Counted from the first letter of the stretch, positions 7,725 to 17,290 are shown. The stretch is 64,000 nt of DNA from Propionibacteriaceae bacterium (GCA_031271975.1 JAISUR010000042.1:1-64000); one strand, 5' to 3'. Made by a program: numbers and translations. The notes: a model not told the origin generated them from the letters alone.

Positions 7725-10700
7725 ATGGAATCCAAGATCGTATTGCCGGAGCGTCCGGCAGGGTTGGCTGCGGCCCCAGTGGCCGCATGGGAAGCCGATG
7801 TGGTCATCGACTCCTACCCGGTCGGCGCGCCCGACCCATACCCGGAATACCTTGCCACCAGGGTGTTCCAAGGTTCCTCGGGCGCGGTCTTCCCGATGCC
7901 GTTCTTCGACTCGATCAGCCACGAGAAGGCGCCCAAGGCCTGGCGCGGGCTGCACCTGGAGAACGATTATGTGCGGCTGCTGATCCTGCCGGAGCTGGGC
8001 GGGCGCATCCACATCGGGATGGACCGCTTGAACGGCTACGACTTCTTCTACCGCAACAACGTGATCAAGCCGGCGCTGGTCGGGTTGACCGGGCCGTGGC
8101 TTTCCGGCGGCGTCGAGTTCAACTGGCCCCAGCACCACCGGCCGGCCACCTTCCTGCCCGTCGACTGGCACATTGAGCAGGAGGACGACGGCGCGGTGAC
8201 GGTGTGGTGTTCCGACCACGACCCGTTCGCCCGGATGAAAGGCATGCACGGCGTGCGACTGCGGCCCGGCAGCGCGTTGATCGAGTTGCGGGTGCGGCTG
8301 TTCAACCGAACGGAAGACGTGCAGACGTTCTTGTGGTGGGCCAATGTGGCGGCGCGCGTGGGCGACGACTACCAGTCGTTCTTCCCGCCGGATGTCACGA
8401 TGGTCGCCGACCACGCCAAGCGCGCCTGCGCCACTTTCCCGCGCGTCTCCGGGCACTACTACGGAGTGGATTACCCGGCCCGCGTGGACGCGGATCATCC
8501 CGACGCGGACCGGCTGGATTGGTACAAGAACATCCCAGTCCCCACGTCGTACATGATCATCGGCACCTCCGAGGACTTCTTCGGCGGCTACGACCACGCC
8601 AAACAAGCCGGTTTCGTCTACTGGGCCGACCACCGCATAGCGCCGGGCAAGAAGCAGTGGACCTGGGGCAACGCCGAGTTCGGCTGGGCCTGGGACCGCC
8701 AACTCACCGACACCGACGGGCCGTATGTGGAGTTGATGGCGGGCGCCTTCACCGACAACCAGCCCGACTTCTCCTACCTGATGCCCGGTGAGACGAAATC
8801 GTTCTCGCAGTACTGGTATCCGATCCAGCAGATCGGACCGGTCCAGTCCGCCACCCGGCAAATCGCAGGGTCGCTTTCGGTGTCGTCGAACATCGCGAAG
8901 ATCGGCTTGTGCGTGACCGAGCAGATGGCCGGCCTGAGCGTCGAATTGGTGGGAGTGGGCCTGCCGTTCTTCTCGGCCACGGTAGACATGAGGCCCGGCG
9001 AGCCGTACGTGGCGGAAGTGGAGATTCCCACCGCGGAGCAAGGCTCGGAGCTCGAGCTATTCATCGACCACGCCGCGGCGCCGCTGCTGCATGTGGCATG
9101 GGAACCACCTGACGATGAGCCGCTGCCCACCGAGGACGAACTACCCATCCTGGCGACGCCGATCCCCCCGCCCGACCAGATCGCCACTGTGGAAGAGCTG
9201 TATCTGTCCGCGCGCCACCTGGAACAGTACCGCCATGCGACACGCTCCCCGGAGCCCTACCTGGAGGCGGCGCTGCAGCGCGACCCGGAGCATGCTCCCA
9301 GCCTGCTGATGCTCTCGGCGCGGCGCTACCGCCAGGCCTGTTTCGACGAAGCGGCCAACCTGGCGCAGGCCGCGGTGGACGCGTTGACCCGGCGCAACCC
9401 CAACCCGTACAGCGGCGAAGCGCACTACCGGCTCGGAAAGGCGCTGCGCCGGCTCGGGCTGCCCGCCGACGAGGCCCTGGTCAAAGCCGCTTGGGACGCC
9501 GCTTGGCGTGGGCCGGCGCTCGCCACCCAAGCCCAAGCAGACCTCGAGCGGGACGACTTGGAGGCGGCGCTCAGACACATCCGCGCCGCGCTCGACTGCC
9601 AAGGCGACAACACCCGGCTGCGCAACCTGATGGTCATCGCGTTGCGCCGATCCGACGGCAACTCCGCCGCGGACGCCGTGCTGGCCGACACCCGCCAACT
9701 GGATCCGCTGGACTGGTGGGCCCGCGACCTCGCCGGCGAATTGATCGAGCCCGACGATCCGCAGATCCTGCTCGACATCGCCTGCGAATACCGCGCCATC
9801 GGCGATTGGGAATCCGTCGTCCGCCTGGCGAAGCTGGCCATTGCTGCGGCCCCCCGGGCCAATCCGGGCCTGGTCAGCGCCGTGCCGATGGCCCACTACT
9901 ACCTCGCCGAAGCGCTGGATTACATCGATGATGAAGCGGGCCGCGACGCCGCATTGAAAGCGGCCTTGGATGCGGAGCGCGGCACTTGCCAGATATGCCG
10001 GCTGGACGACTACGAAGTGCTGGATTGGGCCTTCGGCGAGTCCAAGACGGACGCCAACGCAGCGGCGCTGCTCGGCAACTGGCTCTACCACGTGCGCCGG
10101 CCCTACGACGCCCAGGAATACTGGCAGTTGGCCGCCCGATTCGACCCTGCGGACGCGATCTCGCTGCGCAATCTGGGCGTTGCCGCCTACAACGTGGACC
10201 ACGATCCAGTTGCCGCGGCCGACTACTACCGCGCCGCGCTGCGGCTGCGCCCCGACGACGCCAAGCTTGTCTACGAATACGACCAGTTGCGCGGCCGCTT
10301 GGGCGATCCGGTGGCCGACCGGCTGGAAGCGCTGCGGAGCCGGGCGGACCTGGTCGCCCAGCGCGACGACCTGACCGCCGCGACGGCCGAGTTGGCCACC
10401 ATCGCGGGCGATCCGGCGTTCGCCGTGGAGTTGCTGCGGGCGCGCGAGTTCGGGCCGTGGGAAGGCGGCGAAGGAGTCGTCCTGGGCGCCTGGGAACACG
10501 CACACTATGCGCTGGCCGCCGCCGGGGTCGATCCCGTGGCCACCTTGCGGGCCGCGCTCGACCCGCCGGAGAATCTGGGCGAAGCCCGGCACCTGCTGGC
10601 AAACGCCTCCGCCTTGTGGCTGGCCCTCGGTGACGCCCTCGCGGCCGCGGGCGACACTGCCCAGGCCCGGGAATGGTGGAGCCGCGCGGCCTATTTCAAG

Positions 10701-11054
10701 GGTGACTTCCAATCCATGTCGGTGATGCCGTATTCGGACTTGACGTACTATTCGGTGCTGGCGCTGCGCCGCCTTGGCGAGACCGCGGAAGCGGACGCCT
10801 TGTTGGCCGGCTTGGACGCCTACATCGCCGAACAGGAGCAGGTATCCCCCACCATCGACTACTTCGCGACGAGCCTCCCGACGATGCTGCTGTTCGCCGC
10901 CGACCTGGACGAGGAGCACGCCCGCTACCTGCTGTTGCTGCGGGCTCAAACCGCCCTGCTGCGCGGCCAGGACGCGACACCGATGTTGGACGAGTTGACG
11001 GCCCGGGATCCGGCCAAATTTGGCCCGTATTCCCTGCGTTCGCTGCGACAGTAA
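7725..11054 (+). CDS. DUF5107 domain protein with C-terminal TPR repeats
   Basis: A very large (1109-residue) cytosolic protein without a signal peptide. The first ~400 residues match my recollection of DUF5107: LPELGGRIHIGMDR, GVEFNWPQHHRPATF and TWGNAEFGWAWDRQLTD, a beta-rich fold related to galactose mutarotase and carbohydrate-processing domains. From ~490 onward the chain is helical, with repeated TPR-like units such as PNPYSGEAHYRLGKALRRLG and DAISLRNLGVAAYNVDHDPV. It lies 10 bases after the permease stop. I infer a role in handling the imported carbohydrate or its conjugate; the exact reaction is unknown, and a glycoside-cleaving or epimerising activity are both open. Confidence 0.8.
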   Translation: MESKIVLPERPAGLAAAPVAAWEADVVIDSYPVGAPDPYPEYLATRVFQGSSGAVFPMPFFDSISHEKAPKAWRGLHLENDYVRLLILPELGGRIHIGMDRLNGYDFFYRNNVIKPALVGLTGPWLSGGVEFNWPQHHRPATFLPVDWHIEQEDDGAVTVWCSDHDPFARMKGMHGVRLRPGSALIELRVRLFNRTEDVQTFLWWANVAARVGDDYQSFFPPDVTMVADHAKRACATFPRVSGHYYGVDYPARVDADHPDADRLDWYKNIPVPTSYMIIGTSEDFFGGYDHAKQAGFVYWADHRIAPGKKQWTWGNAEFGWAWDRQLTDTDGPYVELMAGAFTDNQPDFSYLMPGETKSFSQYWYPIQQIGPVQSATRQIAGSLSVSSNIAKIGLCVTEQMAGLSVELVGVGLPFFSATVDMRPGEPYVAEVEIPTAEQGSELELFIDHAAAPLLHVAWEPPDDEPLPTEDELPILATPIPPPDQIATVEELYLSARHLEQYRHATRSPEPYLEAALQRDPEHAPSLLMLSARRYRQACFDEAANLAQAAVDALTRRNPNPYSGEAHYRLGKALRRLGLPADEALVKAAWDAAWRGPALATQAQADLERDDLEAALRHIRAALDCQGDNTRLRNLMVIALRRSDGNSAADAVLADTRQLDPLDWWARDLAGELIEPDDPQILLDIACEYRAIGDWESVVRLAKLAIAAAPRANPGLVSAVPMAHYYLAEALDYIDDEAGRDAALKAALDAERGTCQICRLDDYEVLDWAFGESKTDANAAALLGNWLYHVRRPYDAQEYWQLAARFDPADAISLRNLGVAAYNVDHDPVAAADYYRAALRLRPDDAKLVYEYDQLRGRLGDPVADRLEALRSRADLVAQRDDLTAATAELATIAGDPAFAVELLRAREFGPWEGGEGVVLGAWEHAHYALAAAGVDPVATLRAALDPPENLGEARHLLANASALWLALGDALAAAGDTAQAREWWSRAAYFKGDFQSMSVMPYSDLTYYSVLALRRLGETAEADALLAGLDAYIAEQEQVSPTIDYFATSLPTMLLFAADLDEEHARYLLLLRAQTALLRGQDATPMLDELTARDPAKFGPYSLRSLRQ

Positions 11055-11064
11055 CGAGTCAGCC

Positions 11065-12009
11065 ATGCCCCCTGCCCTCACCCCACTGGCCGGCTGTCCC
11101 ACCGGGCTGCAAGTCTGGATCTTGCGGCACCGGGACTTGCGCCTCGCCTTTCTACCGTCCGTGGGCGGCCGGCTGATCGGAGCCGCGATCTCAGGCAAGG
11201 AGTTGCTGTGGCGCAACCCGGAGTTCTTCGACGACCTGCTGCCCGTCAAGCCCCGCCACACTTGGCAGCCGCTGGACGCCACCATGGGGTCGTGGTCCAA
11301 CCTGGGCGGGGCGAAGACTTGGCCGGCGCCGCAAGGCTGGAGCGGGCCGGACCAATGGCCGGGGCCACCCGATCCGGTCATCGACTCCGGCGATTGGGAG
11401 CTGGCCGGCGAGGTGGTCATGGTCTCACCGCCGGATCCCTACACCGGCCTGCAGGTTACCCGGAGTTTCACCATCACCGGCGACACCTCGTTCACCCAAG
11501 AAACCAAGTTTGCCAACGTGAGTTCGCGGCCGGTGCGCTGGTCCATCTGGGAAGTGATCCAGCTCGACACGGAACCAGCCACCGACCGCTGGGCCGGCGG
11601 CCAGGGTTTGGTGGAGATAGCGGCGGGCAACGAGCATCCCGTGGTGCTCGCCGACGCGCACGGGACGCTGGCCATGGAGCGGCGCAACGGCTGGGTCCGC
11701 ATCCCGATCCAGCCGGTGGTAGCCAAGCGCGGTTTCCCCGATGCGACGGGTGAGGTGGCGTTCCGCGGCCCGAACGGGGCTGTCCTGCGTTGGCGTTTCG
11801 ACGTGTTCCCGCACGCTACCTATCCAGACGGCGGCAGCCGCGTGGAGGTGTGGATGCAAACCCCGCTGCGCAACCCGTTGGCCGAGTTCGGCGACCTGCA
11901 TCCGGATGCCAACTACACCGAAGTGGAGATCCTGTCGCCGTTGACGACGCTGCTGCCCGGCGACACCTGCACCCAGCGCATCAGCTGGGAACTGACCGCT
12001 CAGCCCTGA
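11065..12009 (+). CDS. DUF4380-like protein (galactose mutarotase-like fold)
   Basis: A 314-residue protein, the last gene of the sugar operon. LAFLPSVGGRLIGAAISGKE near the N-terminus, a Trp-rich segment (MGSWSNLGGAKTWPAPQGW) and a C-terminal YTEVEILSPLTTLLPGDTC resemble DUF4380 proteins, which share the aldose-1-epimerase-like beta-sandwich. ATG 11065 is used because it follows the DUF5107 stop by 10 bases; the frame also opens inside that gene at 11020. No catalytic assignment can be made with certainty; a sugar mutarotase or a carbohydrate-binding accessory protein is likely. Confidence 0.7.
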   Translation: MPPALTPLAGCPTGLQVWILRHRDLRLAFLPSVGGRLIGAAISGKELLWRNPEFFDDLLPVKPRHTWQPLDATMGSWSNLGGAKTWPAPQGWSGPDQWPGPPDPVIDSGDWELAGEVVMVSPPDPYTGLQVTRSFTITGDTSFTQETKFANVSSRPVRWSIWEVIQLDTEPATDRWAGGQGLVEIAAGNEHPVVLADAHGTLAMERRNGWVRIPIQPVVAKRGFPDATGEVAFRGPNGAVLRWRFDVFPHATYPDGGSRVEVWMQTPLRNPLAEFGDLHPDANYTEVEILSPLTTLLPGDTCTQRISWELTAQP

Positions 12010-12093
12010 ATCCTCAGTAATCCTCCCCCCTCGTTGGGCTGCCCGCCGACAAGGTTTGGCTCTAGACTCACATCGTTGGATCAAGGAGGACCT

Positions 12094-13854
12094 ATGGCTA
12101 TTAAGAAAGTGCTGGTGGCCAACCGCGGAGAAATCGCCGTTCGGGTGATCCGCGCCGCAATGGACTCGGGAATCGCCTCGGTAGCGGTCTATGCCGATCC
12201 GGACGCCGCGTCGTTCTTCGTGAAACTCGCCGACGAGGCTTTCGCGCTGAACGGTCAGACGCCCGCCGACACCTATCTCAACGTCGCCAAGATCCTGGAT
12301 GTGGCCGCGCGTTCTGGCGCGGACGCGATCCATCCCGGCTACGGCTTCCTGGCCGAGAACGCCGAATTCGCCCAAGCCGTAATCGACGCGGGCCTGACCT
12401 GGATCGGCCCGCCGCCGGCGGCCATCGACGCCTTGGGCGACAAGGTCAAGGCACGCCATATCGCGCAGCAGGTTGGCGCGCCGCTGGTGCCCGGCACACC
12501 CGATCCGGTCGCCGACGCCCAAGAAGTCATCGCCTTCGCCCAGGAACATGGCCTGCCGATCGCCATCAAGGCCGCTTTCGGCGGCGGCGGACGCGGCCTG
12601 AAAGTCGCCCGCGAACTCGACGAAATTGAGGAGCTTTTCGAATCCGCCACCCGGGAGGCCGTCACCGCGTTCGGCCGCGGCGAATGCTTCGTGGAACGCT
12701 ACCTGGACAAGCCGCGGCACGTCGAAACGCAGTGCTTGGCGGACGCGCATGGCAATGTGGTGGTGGTCTCCACCCGCGACTGCTCACTGCAGCGCCGCCA
12801 CCAGAAACTCGTCGAGGAGGCCCCCGCGCCCTTCCTCACCGAAGAGCAGGTACAGCGCCTCTACGAGTCGTCGAAGGCGATCTTGAAAGAGGCCGGCTAT
12901 GTAGGCGCGGGAACGTGCGAATTCCTCGTCGGCGCCGACGGCACGATCTCATTCCTCGAAGTGAACACGCGTTTGCAGGTGGAGCATCCGGTCTCCGAAG
13001 AGGTCACCGGCCTTGATCTGGTGCGCCAGCAGTTCCGCATCGCCGAGGGCCAAGAACTCGGCTTCGGAGATCCGCTGGTGCGCGGCCACTCCATCGAGTT
13101 CCGCATCAACGCGGAAGACGCCGCCCGCCGATTCATGCCGGCTCCGGGCAAGATCAGCTTCTTCCGCCGCCCGACCGGCCCTGGCGTCCGCGTGGACGAG
13201 GGCTATCAGACGGGCCAGGTCGTGCCCGGTTCGTTCGACTCGCTGGTAGCCAAGATCATCGTCACCGGCGCGGACCGGCACATGGCCATCACCCGCGCCC
13301 GGCGCGCGCTGGCGGAGACGAAGCTGGAAGGTATGCCGACAGTCATCCCGTTCCACCTCGCCGTCGTCAACGAGCCCGATTTCGTCGCCGAGGACGGCAA
13401 CTTCAAGGTGCACACCCGCTGGATCGAGACCGAGTTCACCGGCGCGATTGAGCCCTACGTGGGCGAGTTGGGCGAGCCGGACGAAGTCACGCAGAACACC
13501 TACGTGGTGGAAGTCAACGGCCGCCGCATCGAGGTGCGCCTGCCCAGCGCGCTGGCCGCGCCCGTCACGAAGGCGCCCGTCAAGAAGCCGACCAAGCGCT
13601 CGACCGGCGGGGCCAAGGCGAAAGCGCCCGCCACCAACGCGCTCACCGCGCCAATGCAGGGCACCGTCGTCAAGGTCGCCGTGGTGGAAGGCGAACCGGT
13701 GCAAGAAGGCGACCTGATTGTCGTCCTGGAAGCCATGAAGATGGAACAGCCGATCAACGCCCACCGCGCCGGCGTGGTCACCAACCTCAAGGCTGTGGCG
13801 GGCGCCGCGGTGGCCAGCGGCGAAGAACTCTGCGAGATCGTCGACGCCACCTAG
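12094..13854 (+). CDS. acetyl/propionyl-CoA carboxylase alpha subunit (biotin carboxylase + BCCP)
   Basis: A 586-residue AccA3-type fusion. Residues ~1-450 form biotin carboxylase: [18 protein letters not shown] at the N-terminus, the ATP-grasp glycine loop FGGGGRGLK and the [14 protein letters not shown] motif. After an Ala/Lys/Pro linker, the C-terminal ~70 residues form the biotin carrier domain with [10 protein letters not shown] and biotinyl Lys549. It carboxylates biotin for a partner carboxyltransferase that is not in this window. A textbook ribosome-binding site, AAGGAGGA (12083-12090), precedes ATG 12094, and TAGACT at 12063-12068 is a plausible -10. In this host it may supply methylmalonyl-CoA metabolism (inference). 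Confidence 0.95.
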   Translation: MAIKKVLVANRGEIAVRVIRAAMDSGIASVAVYADPDAASFFVKLADEAFALNGQTPADTYLNVAKILDVAARSGADAIHPGYGFLAENAEFAQAVIDAGLTWIGPPPAAIDALGDKVKARHIAQQVGAPLVPGTPDPVADAQEVIAFAQEHGLPIAIKAAFGGGGRGLKVARELDEIEELFESATREAVTAFGRGECFVERYLDKPRHVETQCLADAHGNVVVVSTRDCSLQRRHQKLVEEAPAPFLTEEQVQRLYESSKAILKEAGYVGAGTCEFLVGADGTISFLEVNTRLQVEHPVSEEVTGLDLVRQQFRIAEGQELGFGDPLVRGHSIEFRINAEDAARRFMPAPGKISFFRRPTGPGVRVDEGYQTGQVVPGSFDSLVAKIIVTGADRHMAITRARRALAETKLEGMPTVIPFHLAVVNEPDFVAEDGNFKVHTRWIETEFTGAIEPYVGELGEPDEVTQNTYVVEVNGRRIEVRLPSALAAPVTKAPVKKPTKRSTGGAKAKAPATNALTAPMQGTVVKVAVVEGEPVQEGDLIVVLEAMKMEQPINAHRAGVVTNLKAVAGAAVASGEELCEIVDAT

Positions 13855-13859
13855 AGATT

Positions 13860-13879
13860 GCGAGCGCTGACGCGCTCGC
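13860..13879. terminator. hairpin between convergent carboxylase and lpdA genes
   Basis: A perfect 8-bp stem, GCGAGCGC (13860-13867) pairing with GCGCTCGC (13872-13879), with a TGAC loop. It sits in the 37-base gap between two converging genes and could act in both directions. There is no T-run. Confidence 0.55.
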
Positions 13880-13891
13880 GGCGCTCTCGGC

Positions 13892-15298
13892 TCAGTAGAG
13901 GATGACGCGCTCGTTCTCGTGGCCGTGGAGGCGCCGGGCGGCTTCGGCGATAGATCCGGACAGCGACGGGTACACCGTGAAGGCTTCGGATAGTTGTTCC
14001 ACAGTCAACTTGTGTCGCACGGCCAGCGACAGCGGGTGGATCAGTTCGCTGGCGGACGGCGAGACCACCACGCCGCCGACGATGATGTGCGTGGTCGGCA
14101 GGCAGAAGATCTTGACGAATCCGTCGCGCATGTCGCGCATCTTGGCGCGGGCGTTGGAACTCAGCGGCAGCGTGATCGCGCGCGCGTTGAAGCCGTCGTC
14201 CAAGTCTTGCTGGCCCACGCCGACGGTGGCGATCTCAGGGGCGGTGAAGACGTTGGCGCAAACCGAGCGGGTGTTCAACGGGGACACGGCGTCGCCCAGC
14301 GAATGCCACATGGCTATGCGGCCCTGCATGGCGGCCACGGACGCGAGCGCGAAGGAGTCAGTGCAGTCGCCAGCGGCGTAAATGCCGCGCACCGATGTGC
14401 GGGAGACCTTGTCCACTTTGATGCGCCCGCCCGAATCCAGCTCCACCCCGGCTTCCTCCAGGCCGATGCCGGACGTGTTGGGGATTCCGCCCACGGCCAT
14501 CAGGCAGTGCGAGCCCCACACCTCGCGGCCGTCCGCGAGCAGCACGCGCACTGAATCGCCGGTGTTCTCCGCGCCGACGGCCCTGGCGTCGTTGTAGATC
14601 TCGATGCCGCGGTCGGTGAAGACCTGCTGGATGACGGCCGCCGCGTCGTCGTCTTGGCCGGGCAGCACCTGGTGGCGCGAGGAGATGAGCGTGACTTCCA
14701 CGCCCAGCGCCCGGTACGCGGACGCGAACTCGGCTCCGGTCACGCCCGAGCCGACCACGATCAGCCGGCTGGGCAACGTGTCGAGGTCATAGATCTGGGA
14801 CCAGTTGAAGATACGCTCACCGTCGGGTTTGGCGGTATCGAGCTCGCGCGGATGCGCGCCCACGGAGATCTGGATGATGTCCGCGGGCAGTTTCTCCTCG
14901 CCGGCTTCGGTAGCCGCGATCACCTCGGCGGCGCCGTTGAGCCGCCCGGTGCCGGAAATAACCCGGATCCCGTCGGCGATGAGCCGGTCGTAAATGTCGT
15001 CGGATTGGGCTTTGGCCAGGGCTTTGATACGGGCGTGCACTTGGGCCATGTCCACCTCGACGGCCGCACCGATGTCCCCGCCGTCGCGCATCCGCAAACC
15101 GAGCGAGTCTGCCGAGCGCAACTGTGTCATCACCTCAGCGGCTGCGATCAACGTCTTGGAGGGGACGACATCCGTCAGGACCGCCGACCCACCCAGGCCG
15201 CGCCGCTCGATCAGCGTCACGTCGCCGCCAAGTTGCCTGCCCACGAGCGCCGCCTCATATCCGCCGGGTCCGCCGCCGATAATTACCACACGAGTCAT
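13892..15298 (-). CDS. lpdA: LpdA-type NAD(P)H flavoprotein (disulfide-reductase family, cysteine-less)
   Basis: A 468-residue two-dinucleotide-binding flavoprotein: GGGPGGYEAA FAD motif at the N-terminus, VVGSGVTGAEFASAYRALG NAD(P)H motif centrally, GIYAAGDCTD, and a dimerisation domain ending near VYPSLSGSIAEAARRL. The closest relative I recognise is M. tuberculosis LpdA (Rv3303c), a NAD(P)H:quinone-type reductase rather than a lipoamide dehydrogenase. At the place of the usual redox disulfide this protein reads GGSAVLTDVVPSK, so both cysteines are absent. True lipoamide dehydrogenase activity is therefore excluded by inference. The frame runs on upstream, but ATG 15298 fits the family N-terminus. 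Confidence 0.88.
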   Translation of the reverse strand: MTRVVIIGGGPGGYEAALVGRQLGGDVTLIERRGLGGSAVLTDVVPSKTLIAAAEVMTQLRSADSLGLRMRDGGDIGAAVEVDMAQVHARIKALAKAQSDDIYDRLIADGIRVISGTGRLNGAAEVIAATEAGEEKLPADIIQISVGAHPRELDTAKPDGERIFNWSQIYDLDTLPSRLIVVGSGVTGAEFASAYRALGVEVTLISSRHQVLPGQDDDAAAVIQQVFTDRGIEIYNDARAVGAENTGDSVRVLLADGREVWGSHCLMAVGGIPNTSGIGLEEAGVELDSGGRIKVDKVSRTSVRGIYAAGDCTDSFALASVAAMQGRIAMWHSLGDAVSPLNTRSVCANVFTAPEIATVGVGQQDLDDGFNARAITLPLSSNARAKMRDMRDGFVKIFCLPTTHIIVGGVVVSPSASELIHPLSLAVRHKLTVEQLSEAFTVYPSLSGSIAEAARRLHGHENERVILY

Positions 15299-15397
15299 AG
15301 GACCATTGTTTCGCGTTTCCACACCCGGCCGCACCTTGGGTCCCGATCCGCCGCTACTTGGTTCAAGTAGGCTTGCCTGAGAGCGATTGGAGACAGC

Positions 15398-16969
15398 ATG
15401 CCCCCCGAACCAGGCGGAGAGGAGTATTCGCCGTGGGCGCCGCCGGGCTATTACGGGGATGACGTGCCTTATCCGGTCCAGGACCCGCCGCCTCCCCCAC
15501 CGCCGCCGGAGCAGCCGGTCCCAGCAGCGGTTGCCGCACCCGCGTATGATCCGATCGCCGGTACCGCTGTCCCCATCACAACACAGGTGGTATCGCCAAG
15601 GGGCAACCGCAAGACTCCTATCCTCGGCATCGCCGCATGCGCCCTGGCTACCGTGCTGGTGGCCGGATTGACCGTCGTCTTCCTGGCCGGGCACCAGCCA
15701 GCTCCCGCACCCACACCCAGCCTCACGCCGGGCAATAGCGAAACTCCGCCAATCCAGCCCACGTCCAGTTGGAGGACCGGCACTCCGCCTGCCGGAGAGC
15801 CCGGAGCCACGCTGACCAGCCTGCCGCTGGTGCCAAACGAATCGGACGGCGACTTCGAACTCGGAGTGGACTCCAGCGTTGTCCGCGAAGATCACTACGG
15901 CCGGTGGAATCCGGCCAAACTGCCCAGCGACAGCCTGATCTACGACTTGACCGACGAATACGTCGCCGCCCAAAGCAAAGCCACCGGTTGGACCAAGAAA
16001 GAAGTCAAGAAGGCCTTCAAGCTGGCGGTGGATTTCGCCATAGACGAGTTGCTCGACTCAGAACTGGTCTGGGACGACACCGTGGACAACCGGGAGCGGG
16101 TGGTCAAGCGGCTGCGCGGCAAGTACATCACGTCCGGCGACAAGGCCATAGCGCAAGCAGTCAGCGACCCCCAGCGTTGCGGCGATCCGCCCATCGACTG
16201 CCTGTTCGACCAGAACATCGCAGATTGGCGCGGCGCCGACCTGACAGGCTATCCCAGCGTGAGACCCGCCCCCTATCAGCTGGGCGCACCCAGATACGGC
16301 TTGACGTCGTACTGGGTCGACGAAGATTCGGATGTGATCGGCGGCCGTTTCGTATTCTCGCTGGAGTACATCCGCCAAGTGCTCCTCGCCGACGGATCTC
16401 CGCTGGTCGAAGAATCCTGGCTGACCGCGGAACTAATAGTCGCAAAGAAGAGCGGCAAACTGCGGATCACGGGTCTGGGCGATACGCAGGGCCACGGACA
16501 TAGCTACGTCGGCACGTGTGAGCCGTGGACGGCTCTCGACTACATGCCGACGCTGGCCGAAACCACCGTGCCGGACGACTGGTACAGCTACCGCGCTCTC
16601 GGCCTGGCCTTCGCGCTGCCGGCCGACTGGGCCCAGACGGACCATGACGCGGACGGGGAAACAGAGATCCTCATCTTCGAACCGCCGGTGGCGGCGGATA
16701 CCTGGGGAAACCAAATGTCGGTGCAGGCCAGCCTGTGGGCCGTGCAAGGCTACGAGGACAGGCTGGAAAGCGTGACCCTGGACGATCAGTACTACGCAAT
16801 CCACAAGGACGGCCTGAACGGATACGTCCGGGTAACCGGACAGTGGGACAGCATCCAGGTGATCTTGCGAGACGAAACCACCACATACGACTTCCAAGCC
16901 GACGTGCCCCCCAGCGGCTGGGGCCTCTACTGGGCCAAGCTAATAGTCGGCGGGATGCACGCCGCCTAA
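15398..16969 (+). CDS. membrane-anchored protein with Pro-rich cytoplasmic tail, unknown function
   Basis: I do not recognise the family. This 523-residue protein starts with ~65 residues rich in Pro, Tyr and acidic residues (a short run of consecutive prolines at ~28-37), then one membrane helix (~69-90, ILGIAACALATVLVAGLTVV), a Pro/Thr-rich extracytoplasmic linker and a ~400-residue exterior domain rich in Trp, Tyr and Asp. The topology (N-in, single pass, large outer domain) resembles many actinobacterial wall or secretion accessory proteins. A GGAGA ribosome-binding site (15389-15393) precedes ATG 15398, with TAGGCT at 15368-15373 as a possible -10. It is monocistronic and followed by a repeat-rich gap. 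Confidence 0.75.
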   Translation: MPPEPGGEEYSPWAPPGYYGDDVPYPVQDPPPPPPPPEQPVPAAVAAPAYDPIAGTAVPITTQVVSPRGNRKTPILGIAACALATVLVAGLTVVFLAGHQPAPAPTPSLTPGNSETPPIQPTSSWRTGTPPAGEPGATLTSLPLVPNESDGDFELGVDSSVVREDHYGRWNPAKLPSDSLIYDLTDEYVAAQSKATGWTKKEVKKAFKLAVDFAIDELLDSELVWDDTVDNRERVVKRLRGKYITSGDKAIAQAVSDPQRCGDPPIDCLFDQNIADWRGADLTGYPSVRPAPYQLGAPRYGLTSYWVDEDSDVIGGRFVFSLEYIRQVLLADGSPLVEESWLTAELIVAKKSGKLRITGLGDTQGHGHSYVGTCEPWTALDYMPTLAETTVPDDWYSYRALGLAFALPADWAQTDHDADGETEILIFEPPVAADTWGNQMSVQASLWAVQGYEDRLESVTLDDQYYAIHKDGLNGYVRVTGQWDSIQVILRDETTTYDFQADVPPSGWGLYWAKLIVGGMHAA

Positions 16970-17006
16970 GGACCGCGGGCATGTCAACAGAACTGTGACC
17001 CCCACT

Positions 17007-17280
17007 GTCATCCCGGACTTGTTCCGGGGTCCCCGCAAAGTATCGAAGAACTTTGTGGGGTGGAGTTCCGGGATCTCGGACGCAGTCCGTGTGTCCCGCC
17101 AGGGGCACGCCTGCGGCGCGCATGGGACTACGTCCCAAGATCCCGGGACAAGCCCGGGATGACGGTTGAGGGGGTCCCCGCAAAGTACCGCAGCGCAGCG
17201 AGGACACTTTGTGGGGTTTGATCCCGGGACAAGCCCGGGATGACGTGGTTGGGGTACCGCGGCGAAGCTAGGGCAGTTTG
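17007..17280. repeat. repeat-rich intergenic region with palindromic REP-like units
   Basis: This covers most of the 321-base gap between the membrane-protein gene and rbsK. CCCCGCAAAGT pairs with ACTTTGTGGGG twice, at 17031-17041/17050-17060 and 17176-17186/17206-17216. An identical 26-base unit with a CCCGGG...CCCGGG palindrome is present at 17139-17164 and 17220-17245, and a diverged inverted copy starts at 17007. A degenerate third unit is at 17255-17286. No coding potential was seen. Related units recur near 37362, 37875 and 54103. Confidence 0.8.
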
Positions 17281-17290
17281 TGGCGTTTGA

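Noticed and set aside
9141-11420. Minus-strand frame of 759 codons opposite the DUF5107-TPR gene
   Set aside because: No family signature; the composition follows from the codon use of the real gene, which fits the operon and TPR pattern.
12010-12093. tRNA or small RNA gene before the carboxylase gene
   Set aside because: No cloverleaf or stable hairpin; the stretch holds a -10-like TAGACT and the ribosome-binding site.
13892-15298. Lipoamide dehydrogenase (E3 of pyruvate dehydrogenase)
   Set aside because: Redox cysteines are absent and no E1/E2 genes are near; it matches the LpdA quinone-reductase branch.
17007-17280. Repeat gap considered as an insertion sequence remnant
   Set aside because: No transposase fragment, no terminal repeats with target duplication. 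Non-coding palindromic elements fit better.
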